DNA from: Macrocystis pyrifera
Taxonomy: Eukaryota; Sar; Phaeophyceae; Laminariales; Laminariaceae
DNA length: 64,000 nucleotides
Assembly (NCBI GenBank): GCA_031763025.1
Contig: JASSKH010000014.1
Span: 10,530,563 to 10,594,562 of the forward strand
Direction: 5' to 3'
Part shown: in pieces, positions 24,001 to 36,000 of the stretch
Layout of the letters: every line of letters starts with the position of its first letter
Position numbering within the stretch: position 1 is the stretch's first letter
Program-made: the position numbers and the translations under genes
Notes under the pieces: model-generated
What the model was told of the DNA's origin: nothing
What the model saw: only the letters and a program-made list of their open reading frames with translations
Database searches by the model: none

Positions 24001-27000
24001 CTGTACGAATGCTCGGACGACTGAGACACCAAATGGTCACACATCCTCCAAGAAATTCACATACCATGGTATAAACCCCCGCATGCCACTCCAAAAATAA
24101 AAGAAAGTAAGTTGATATGCACTCGACTACCAGGTATACGATATCTACCGAGAAATCACCTATTCACATCCTGGTGAACTTTTCCATCCCCTCACCATCG
24201 AAAGAAAAAGGGTTGGTTGGCGGGAGAATTCACGAATATCTGGCCCAGCGAGCGACCGCTGTCCAGATGCATGCCACGGGCCCTGTCTGTTCGCGTATTC
24301 TAACAGCCTGCCAGCATCGTTCTGTGCGGCATCCACTTGGTACTCCCACAAGCGCGATCGACCAAACAGTGCCCGCTGCTGCTGTCGAAGTGAGCTACGT
24401 ATTACTGATACGTACCCAGCCAAAGAATAAGAGCCATAACGCATAATTATTTCTACAACAACAAACTGCAGATTATTATCATATCGGTCCCCGATCCCAA
24501 GTAGCATTTTCCTTTGTTGTATATATCCTTCGAATTGCGTTGTTTACTGTCATTTTTCTCTGGCTTAGAAAAGAGAGCAGCTAGCTAACAATACCTGCCG
24601 CATTATCCAACTCGGTGTCATACCCACATGTCTATGCTCAAACGCATCTCCCTCCCTTGACTGTCTGGGTTATACTGTACGAATTATCGGACGACTGAAA
24701 CACACATTGGTCCAACACCATGGTACTCCCCCAACAAACGAGGTTCTTCCGAGACTTCTACAATTTACCCCATACAGAATCTTGACCTGGCTGTCTTTGC
24801 GAACCCTTGTCAGATACTACTTTACGAGACACATGTCCCGCATTATCCCAGGTGTACATCTTATATTCATCAGATTTCCTTTCCGACGTCTCACCTCCAG
24901 CCGCAAGCGGCGAGGCACTTCCTATCCTCAAGCGAGTGGAGGGCGTACTCTTTGGGTTACGCCAGACTTTTTTACTACCTCTCTCAGCGCTCTCAATGCC
25001 TGACCATATCCCCACGCTCTTACTTGCCCCCGTAAACGGTATGAGGCAAGCGGCGCGTGTTCAGGTAGCGCTGCATGGCATAACAAAACAGCAGTGCTGC
25101 CGGAAGAGCAACGGCTCCGCCACCCTAATCCAGGTCGGAACACGGGCCCCGAACCTCGCTCCGTGTACGCACAACGCTGCTACCAACATGTATCTGGTCG
25201 CTTTGTGGCACAGAATCGCAGCTCAACATGGTCGGCACCACTCCATTGAAGACGCCTTGACTGACTGTTGCCAGAAAAATTATATAACATCAGTTCACGT
25301 GAGACAAATGTGCTGGGTGCACCACACCTGAGTCGTTGGCGAATACCTCACCTGATATAGCGAAGAAAACTAATTCCTCATACCCCAAACATAGCTAAAG
25401 CGCTCTACCCCCAAACCCAAGGAAGGTATGAGTTCAACATATCCCACGGAATAGGTAGCCAAACCCGTGGGCGTGCTCCCGCCAGTTAGCGTTAGGCTGC
25501 GAAGATTTTCTCTCACCCCAGCATTCTGCGTGGGGAGTCACTCATTCAATGTGCCATATTACTTGTATGTACGCTGAACCGAGTCGATCGTTCGGCTGTG
25601 AAGAGTATCTCTCACCCGGCATTGCGCGTGGAGAATCGTTCAATGTGCCATCTTACATACTTGTATTTACACTAAACCGAGTCGATTGTTTGGGTGTGAA
25701 GATCATCTCTCGCCCAGCAGTCCGCGAGGGGAATCACTCATTCAATGAACCATATTGAATACTTGTATTTACGCTGAACGGAGTCGATCGTTTTTGGCTG
25801 TGAAGATTCTCTCTCACGCAACAATTATACGTGGGGAGCCACTCATTTAATGTGCCATAGTACATGCTTGTATTTACGCTGAACCGAATCGATCGTTTGA
25901 CTGTGAAGATTATCTCTCACCCAGCAGTTCGCATGGGGAATCACTATTTCAGTATGCCGCATTACTATACCATGCATGTACACGCCAATCTGAATGTAAG
26001 TGCTCCCCACCGCGAAGCGCCATATGTCCCCTCGAGTCGATCGTTTGCCTATGGAGATTATCTCTCACCCAGCAGTCCGCGTGGGGAATCACTCGTTCGT
26101 TAATATGCTACATTGCCATATCGTGCATGTCCACGTCAATCTAAATTTAGTCTGCGCCCCACCGCCAAGGGCGATAGGTGCCGGCAAGAATCTTCAAATG
26201 TTCTGCATGAGCGATGTCTTACGCGTGCAAAGTTATCGTCGCCTTGACGCAACGTTAGGAACCCAAAGGCAATGGGTATGATATCACGATTCACCCTCTT
26301 ACACCTGCAATTTTTAGAGTCGCCTTGCCGCAACGTGTGAACCCAGTTGCGGAATAGATATGATGTAAGTATTTACCTTGCGGCAGCAATGTGAAGCGAT
26401 TTTTAGTGGTCAACTACAAAATATGATAATAAATCTACACCCCATCGTGGACGCGATCGGTATATATATCACAGCAAGAATATTCAGTAGACACGCTGAC
26501 CGCCAGCTGCTGTCATTAATTTTTCCCCCTGCCGCAACGTGTGATCGAATGGCGATAGTGTCGTTCACGGTTGGTTGACCAATAGCGAATAAACGCATTT
26601 TTCTGGCCGTGCAGGCCCTTGTGGTCGATACCTACCAGGAACGAGATCAACTATAGTAGTATCTATTTCACACCGAAAACCTGCTGAACTGCCCAAGGTG
26701 ATACAAAGAACATCATTTGCTGTGCTATAAAAATACTCGAAATATCTGGGTGTACCCACGCCCAGGCTGCCTCAGAATTTCACCGTACGCGATCCCTCTC
26801 TCGATTATGAGTATCATAATATATCTGCCTTCGAGTATCATAGTATATCTGCCCTAGCTCAAGAGGATCCGATGATATCTCGTTGCCGCGATTTTTATTT
26901 GGATGTGCTCGATCAGGAGGTTCAATCGTTGCTATTCCCCCGCTTTACGTTTTTGCACATGCAATACAACTCGATCAAGCCATTTCCAAGCACACACGAC

Positions 27001-30000
27001 CTGGGCCCATAATTGTCGGGGTCAAGAAGGCAGATAATTACCCGTCTCTGCAGATAATAACACATCGGTCGATGCGATGCACGGTGCCCACGCTTCAGCG
27101 CTCGCTGCCTGTGCCACGTGTGAAACGCTCCACCTCCGCTCCACTTCCGATGTTGAATCAGAATTCGCGAAATGCCTAATCCAGAATTCACGAATACCTT
27201 GCCCAGCGAGCGACCGCTGTACAGATGCAAGTCACGGGCCCTGTCAATTCGCGTGTTCTACCAGTCTGCCAACACCGTTCCGTGCGGTTTCCACTTGGTA
27301 GTCCCACAAGCGCGATCAACCAAACAGTTCCCGCTGCTGCTGTCGAAGTGAGTTCGTATTACTTACTGATACGTCCCCAGCCAGAGAATATGAACCATAA
27401 CGCTTAATTCTCTCTACAACAATAAACTGTAGATTATTCTCATATCGGTTCCCGATCCCTAATAATATTTTCAATTTTCGGGAGGAGAGGAGAGAGCAAG
27501 AGACAAAGCACATGAAGATAGTGTCATCATCGCCCCCAGATCCATGCCCTTTCTTTATGTCCTTTTTATGCGCCCTATCATACGCGTATGCCCACTTCAT
27601 GGCCGAAAACGGCTCTGCATGTTGCCCGGGTGCCCACAGGTACCCGATAGATCTAAAAAAGTTCGGGTATATCGGGTACTCGACGGGGTACAACTATAGG
27701 TTATACATAGGGGGGTACATGGTTTTCGGACCCATCGTCGGGTCTGATTGTTCTGCACCCCGTCATATCGTTTTGGTTACTTTCAACAGGTTCTCCTATC
27801 CCCGGGTCAAGCGCAGAGGGGGAGCTATACGACGTGGACATCTACGATATCGACTATTCCTACTCGTCAAGCGTTATCGCTGATCTCCAGGCCAAGGGAA
27901 AGAAGGTATGCTCCCCTCAGCGCCTAGACCGATCGTGTCTGAAACAGGTATCACGCTCTCCAGGGTGTACCCCGGTGCGTTTCGCCGCGGTGCCATGTAT
28001 CGCGTGCCGGCGTCAGCAGTGTTGCTCAAAGTTCCACTGCAATAGAGGTTCGGGGAGTGCCGGGACCTCGCTCAAGGAGCTATTTACGTCACCCTAACAC
28101 CGACCGTGACAAACTACGAAGGGGTAACCCGACCAATAATCATACAGCCTAGGCAAACGCGAATACTATTATTCCGACGATCGAGTTCGGTAGCTCCCCA
28201 GTGCCAAAGGAGCCCCGTCAGCAAGAGAGGTTTTGACGTACTGTATGCAAAGTCGCTCCCTAGATCGACGCGTGTGTGCCTTGTAGGTGTACAACATAAG
28301 ACCTAACTATTATGAGGCTCCTCACGTCACCTTAAGGAGCTCTACACTATCGGTATTGGTAAGTCACCCAAAACCTGGTTTAGAGAGAAAAGCCCGAGTA
28401 AAACCCGATGAACAATCTCAGAGCACGGGTATACCACGAGTCGTTTAGTAACACACTGCTCGAAGGAGCTCCGCGTGCCGTTCGTTTTGGCGTGTTCTTG
28501 TTCTCCCAACTCCTGGACCATGCCCAGCAGCAGATAACACCTACGGTAACACGCTAATAGTGTGTTTTCACTTTTATTTTGTAAGGTGATGTGCTACATC
28601 AGCGCCGGTACCTCGGAGGACTTCCGCGAGGACATCAACCTATTCCCCGCCATCGCCCAGGGAGGAATTGTAAGTTCGTGTGCCGCTCGTGACTCTCCCC
28701 ACGGCAGAGGGGGTGTACTTTTTTCCTTGTGAGGCAATGTCTCCCGGCCGATTAGTATGGCAACTATTGTTACGGGGGACCATAAAAAATGGGACCTAAA
28801 TATTGATAGTAAAAATAACGAAATATATAGGTTTTTGGAAGTACCGTAGGTCCTATTTAATATGGACCCCCGTAATAGCATACCGGCATAGCTGTTTTGG
28901 GACTGCTTAGCGCATAAGAAAGCTGACCGGATTGGGCGAACAACGTTCTTCTCGGCCGCGTCTCGGGTCAAATATTGAGCTCTTCGCGCGAGAAAATCAG
29001 GAAATGAGGCAACACCCCTGCTGTGTCATTGGGTCTCGTCTATCTTCCTCGTGATATGTATTCAGGCCTGGGAGAGAGCACCTTTACCACACATCAGTCA
29101 TGGCGTGGAGAGAAGGATCGATCCTGACCTTGTTGACGTGTTTCTGCTTGTACGGCGAGCACCTTCTGCCGTGTGTGTTGTGCAGCTGTTCGCGTGTGTC
29201 AGATGATTTTTCGAACGGGGGTGTCATACGCTCTCGCGTAGCCACAGGGTTTCCCACACATGTTCGAGCTTGGGCTTCTTTAGAGATGGAAACGATCCAC
29301 AATATATATGTATATATTTTTCTGGGTGGCGATACTGACGAAGTTCGGACACTTTGTCCAGTTGCAATACTACTGAAGTGTGCAGATGTTTTGCTTTTCT
29401 CGCAAGGGGATGCGGGGTGCCTTGTGCGCAATCACGTGCTAAGCTTCGCAAAGCATCGTTTTGAACGGTAAATTAGTAAAGCTCAACGCTAAAACCCTTG
29501 TCCACGTTGTTCACCCGATATCACGATGCATACGTTCGACTCGCCCCGCCTAATTACTACGTAGTGACGGACAAGTGAGTGCCAGGCATCAGGTATAAAT
29601 GAATTATATTACGCCTGCCTGCCTGCCTGCTTGCCTGCCTGCCTGCCTGCCTGCCTGCGTTAATTTTCTGATCTCCTGATTCGCGGTTTTGACTCTGTTC
29701 ACTCGATGACGTTCGATGTCAAATGGGGGCATGCTCCGCGACTGATCTTGACTGGCCACACAGGTGTCTTTCGGTGAAGGCGACACGGTGAGCTTCGTTT
29801 TGATACTAGCGTTGCATATTCATTTATCCGTTCCGCGGTTGTTGCTTGTTCGGTGTTTTGGTGTCGCGGGGTCGCGGAAGACTCTCGACTCTCTCTCCTT
29901 GACCAGTGCACTATATCAGCAGCAAATATGTATTGCGAGGACTTCACAGCTTTTTTCTACTCGAACGCTCTGATCGTAAAAACCGATTACTAATGGCGTG

Positions 30001-33000
30001 CGTCTTTCATGAGCACAAGAAAAAGTCTCCGGTATTAACGTGGTGGATTCCCAGTCCCACCTGCCGTGTTAAGCTGCGATCGAGTAATTTGATGCTTTCT
30101 GGTTGGCCTGTTTTTGCTGCACGAACGAAGATCACTACGTACGTGAACCGCTCCTAGTTGTTTCATCTCTGGTGAATTTCCTGATGTAGTAGATTTTTCC
30201 GGCTGTCCTACCTTACCTGTTTTTCCTGGGCGGTTTTTTTTTCCGAAAGAACAGAGGAAAATCAAGGAGCATAACACCCTTGCCCCCCTCTCTGGCTAAT
30301 GAGTAGTATATTGCATGCAACGATTTTGCCCATTTGAGGGAAAGTTATTTTTATTCGCGTAAACGCGTTGAATCCAGTATTGTTTATAAAAGCCTATGTC
30401 AAGGCCAAGAACAGAGCGATGTACTACCGCTCGAATTACTATCACGCTGGGCCCCCCCTCTTGCGCACTGTGGGCGTAAGACAACCTTTGTGAGGCTTTG
30501 GACGATACAGCGAGCTCCACAAGGCGTCCAAAGCCTCTCAAGCCGGGTCACCAAATGGTGTGCGATATTTGTTCAATGTCTTCAGGACCTTAAATTTACG
30601 CCACTTGTCGGGTCGAACCACAACCATGACGGCCGTATATAGAACACGTAAGATGGTTGCGTTGTAGAACCAACCACGCGTGGACCGCATGTGGATCGCG
30701 GGTGCCTATTAGTGCGTAGATGATGTTGTGCCGGGCTCCCTCTCAGTGTTTGCCCCTCCTCTTGCGAACGACCAAAACCAGTTTGACGACGAGAACTGGC
30801 TCGACCTGCGTCGTCTGGATGTCATCGCGCCCATCATGCTTGAACGGCTTGACATCATGGCCGCCAAGGGCTGCGACGCCGTGGAGTGGGACAACGCGGA
30901 TGTATACGTACACGAGGTGACCGTTGAACGCTACACTTTCCGTTGAGCATTTACTGCGAGAACCGATCGGCCGATGAGATTTGAACTCGCCACCACAAAG
31001 ACGATTCTTTAAATGCGTTCAGAACACACAGCCAGTATCTGATACTAGGTATTCAGCACCGGGAAACTAGGTAAGTAAACACATTTTCCGTCGTGAAACG
31101 CGCGGGGGCACCACTATTTACGGCACACCTTACGAAGGGCAAGGTCAGCATGTACGTGTTCCAGACGAAATGTGCTGCTGCGGAAGGTAGCATCGAAACA
31201 TTGATGGCCTCCTCGTTAGCGGAGCTCTGCACCGCCTCGAGAAAAATAGCAAACTATGAAACCTACTACTACGAACGCATTCCCACGGGCTTGGTATCGA
31301 ACGAACGGTATTGTAAGGAAATAAACACGTTGGCGCCAAATACATTGGGTACGAGATCCTCACTTGAGTAGCCCGCTTTGGGGCCAGGGAGAAATGTGTT
31401 CGCTCAAGAGTGCCGCTCTAGTCGAACCACGACCCAGGAAAACTCTCATAGCTCTCATAGCTCTGGAGGCGCTCATCTTCAGTTAGACAAGATTTTGAGC
31501 AAAGAGAGACACGATTTTTCCACGTACAGATGCCTCCAAAATATCTAAAGGAATGTTTGGATTCTTTTATGTTGTTGATCAACCAATATTAGCGTGTGAG
31601 CTTACAGACCAAGACAGTAGAGTACACACTCCGTACGGTCACGGACCCAACATTAGGCTGATGGGGACTGTGGTGCAAACAACCGAATACAAAATGAGCA
31701 GATGCGTGGGCCGTGAAAATGCCGGAGCAGCCCCCCACATACACATGCAGCATGCAACTCGAGACACCTTACTTTTCATATTCGTTACGCACCAAGTCCT
31801 TGTCGCCGGTCATTCGGCCTTTCTCGTTGTAGGCTGTATATGTCACAAATTTGCAACGATCTGGACGGTGGGCGCTTCGTTTTGTTTTAGCTGCATAATA
31901 CGCTGTCGCATGTCAACTTACGTGTTATCTTGCATCACCCCACCACTTCCGAATACCTCCATAAATGAAAGCCTTGCGCTGTACTGTAGTACATATATGT
32001 AAAACGAAATGATACAGGCTTTTGCGAATGACCCCTTCGAGCCGACGAGCGTGCCATCTTTTTTTATGTGGTAGGCGGGCCTGTCCGACGGCGAGATCAG
32101 CTTAAGCCTCCAGATAGCATACAACGCCTGGATAGCCGCGCAGACTCATGCTCGAGGTATGGGGGTGGCGATGAAGAACAACAACGAGGCCGCGGCCTTC
32201 CACGTGGCTGACTACGACATGGTGGTCAACGAGGAATGCTGGATTTATGGAAGCTGCCAAAACTACGTAAGCACACGCTTGCAACAGTCACGCGCACTAC
32301 AGAAAGCTGCGTCCTTCGTGTTCCATTCAAACTACGTTTACTTATATATACATATATATGCACTACTTAGAGGTTGCGCATAGCCTTGCCAAGGGTTGGG
32401 ATCATCATTTTTAAATGTACCCAGCCATTGAGGTTGATCATAGGGTGGCGCAATAACTATCACAATCAAGCTGGGGGGTTCTGTATAGAGCTCAGTCTTC
32501 GGTAGCAGGTCAAAGCTACCGCATCACTGCGGACTTTCTGACTCTACGAAAGCAGGGAGTCCATTAGTAATTGGAATCTGAGCTGAGGTTAGGTATCATA
32601 CTGTACCCCTCTCACGTTAGCACGTTAGGATGGCTCGAGGTTGATTATGCACTTTCGGCTTCCCCCCGGGTCTTCTGCACTACGATAGCTGGTTGTTTAC
32701 GGCAGCTGCGTGCAAGCTTGCGCGTAAATACATGCAGTCGCATACACTTTCACGCACGTTGTTTTGGCAAATGTCCCGCGAGTGGCATGCTATTAAGCAA
32801 GACCACATAACTCAAGCATCACTTGCACGCTACTCTTGGGCCTCTTGCACGCTACTTCAACACACTGCCTGGGAAGATGAGGCGGGGATAAGTGGCATTT
32901 CCCGCCCCCCACCGTAGAACGGCTTGGGACTGATTAGGTACTTCCGTTTTCCCTGAGCTGGCACCGCGCTTTGTTCAACAGAAATCTTCACCATCAATCT

Positions 33001-36000
33001 ACCGGTGCCATGTGTTGTAGACTCATGGGTTCCTCGCGGTATGGTCATTCTAGCGGTGCTAAGCTAGACTCGTGGACTTGTCGTGATTGGGTTTCACCAG
33101 TGGTTCTAGATAAAAAGCTTTTAAAACTGCAGTCCCGTTGTCGAGACAAACCAGTCAAGTTTAGAGTACCGTTTCCCCTAAACGGGACTGCCGTCCAAAC
33201 AGTTTCCAAACGGGTCAAGGGACTCCTGGCAACACGTTCTTTCCACTCAGTTGTCCCCTTGCGGATGCAGTGATTTGTTCTACGCAGCTCCGCCAAACTT
33301 GGCGTCATCGCACGTTAAGCAATCTCTCTTAAAATACTTGCGGTCGTCTCATCTTTTTCAAAGTATTGATGTAAATGCTCACAAAAGGTGGTCCGACTGA
33401 TCGGTATTACGGGGGTCCATAGTTAGTAGGACCTATAGTATACATAAAAACCTGTGTATTTACCTACTTTTGCTAACAACATTTGGTCCTGTTTACTATG
33501 GTCCCCCGTAATAGTGCATAGTTTCCTTCGTTGGAGAACCGGCAAATCGAACCTCCCGTATTTTACTCGTTTTCACTTGCTTGGGGGCCGCCAACTGTAA
33601 GCACTTCACTGAGACCAAAAATATGAACCGCCGAACGTGGCGAAATTGTAAATGGTTATCAAGGTGTTAGCGAATGAGGTGACATCACGTCGTCCGGTGC
33701 TCAGTGTACAAGTACGTACACCGGTATGAACTACTGCAGTACATATTCCTGGTAAGTGCTGTCCAGCGTTGCAGCGACAGCAGCCTATCTCTGCCATTGC
33801 CTATTGCCTATCAAGCTGCAGATACAAGCGAACCGCCTTTCCCGTGCGTACGTAGGCATTTTTGTTATGTTTGCGGACCAGACTTTCCAAGCATGCCTCC
33901 TTCTCCTTAGTACACATCTGACCATCCACACCGTGACGTACGTTGTTGTCCATTCGTCCGCGCGTTCGTTCGTCCTCAGTGGCCGTTTATCAAGGCGAAC
34001 AAGCCGATTCTCAACACCGAATACTTCACGGCCAGGTGAGCTTATTTACGCCCCTTGTTTAGGTTCGTTTACACAGGCCTCTGGACGGTTGCCCCGCGGG
34101 GTCGCCTAGATGTGAAACATGGCCTCGCTTCCCTGAGCAACTAACAGCAAACCTCGCACAGAACATAGATTCCAACTTCATGATAGGGATATTTTGAGGC
34201 AAACATGTTCCCGATCTTGCAATTGTTTAGCTCATCTTGCCGGATGGGACTCGCATGACCCGCATGATAGTGCGCATGTTGCCTTGGTTGGGTCTGCATC
34301 ACGCAGATCCTGCGCAACCTCCGGCAGCGGCAGGTGGAGGACTAGGTTGTCTGCAGTACATAGATCAGATAGGTCAGATAGATCAGATAGATCATGATCT
34401 GTCTGTGCACGGTGAGGAAGTATTGCCCCGTCGGGTCTCCTGAATCACAGATTGACCCGTTTCTCGAGAAGACATCGTCAGGGGGGAGGAGGGGGGTACA
34501 GCGCCCTGCATATATCACGTTTGTTTGGCGCATCAGGGTCAGCGTCTTTGCCTCCGATTCGTCCAGGCCAAATACCAATACACGTAGAATAGAAACCAAT
34601 AGGAACAATGGAGATATACTCGTACAAGGAAACAATAGTGTGAGCCGGGCTACGGCAAGTGTTGGTTTTGCGCATTTGACCCTAAAAATGCACGTATCCC
34701 TGAGCACTATTCACATTTTTTCGTCCCATGCGCTGGTACTGCTTCGAAGTACATCTACCGTAGTACTCAGATCCAGGGCAAGTCATGATTCTGTTCTCTC
34801 CTCTCCCCAGTACGGTTCGTGCCTTGCTTTGTTATCGCGAGAGAGAAGACTGCAACCCTTTCTTCCCTCGTCAACCTGCGTCTAGATACATAGCTCCTCG
34901 GCTGAGAGTTAACCAATATATTTGCATCTGCGATGCATACTATAAGAAACCTGTTACGTGCTCACCTGCAGTAGTCTCAAGGTACGTTATCGAAAATGTC
35001 TGCGGGGCGTGCTGTCGCTAACACTATTCATCAGGAGGTGGTCACTGAATTCGGCGACGTCTACAGAGCTCAAGCGATGAACCTCCGAAAAATGCAGACG
35101 TCGGACCAGCAGACAATCGGTTCTCAGTCGATGATCTACAGTACCTGTAGATATTTCAGGGATTTAGCTATTGCCGATCTTGCAGGCTCTAGCTCATGTT
35201 GCCGATTCTGATCCCGAATAATCTGCATTGATCTACAGTAATAGCACACGTTTCCTGGGTAAGATCTGCCCTATAAGGCAGATCCTGCACAGCCTCTCAC
35301 AACGGCAGGTGATCAACCGTACGATCTACAGTAGATAAATCAGATAGATTATGATCTGTCGTGCTACGACAGGGCATGCCTTGAATTGAAGGGCATGTCT
35401 TATTGCAATTTTCGGCACCAATATGTCTTGACTGGTGATGGGACTCCTCAAATGTGGACCTACTGTACTCAGTACACTGTACCCAAGTACCGTTTTGGTT
35501 CGTGAAAATGTTTTCGATATGGGCCCATAGTCCATGGAATTGCCCACCATGTTGAGGGTCCACTTTTTTCTCGAATCCGTTTTCTGGGTATACTTCGTAT
35601 GCCCAGTCTTCGTCATGCGAGGAAAGCCTTGGAAAGTCGCAGGTGCACTCCTATCGCACAATGCCTCCTCGCGTACCACATACAGTAATATATTCAGTAT
35701 TGTATGGACTACTTAATACTGGTACTGTTTGCATGAACTAAACCAACGCCGGCGGCGTGCCCAAGAGCTTCTCTCTGCAGGCTGAGGACGCCGGGAAAGA
35801 AGGAAACTCGCGGACCCTCCTTTTTCGTCGGGTGGTGCCACCCTACAGAGTTCCACGATAGGGAGTAGCACGTTTCGGCGAAACGCAAACTAAAACCGAC
35901 TGCCAGGGCTCCTTAAGGGCACCAAGTAACTATGCGATATCGCCGAAACATTATGTATTTTGCGTTATACAGCAGTGTCGCTGTACACCTACAGTAGGCC

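Noticed and set aside
30960-31035. A tRNA-like sequence on the minus strand (GAGTTCAAATCTC)
   Set aside because: Only a B-box-like word is present; no A-box consensus or cloverleaf stems.
31093-31371. A 92-residue ORF within intron 19 as a nested gene
   Set aside because: No domain, no codon-pattern support and no promoter or splice context.
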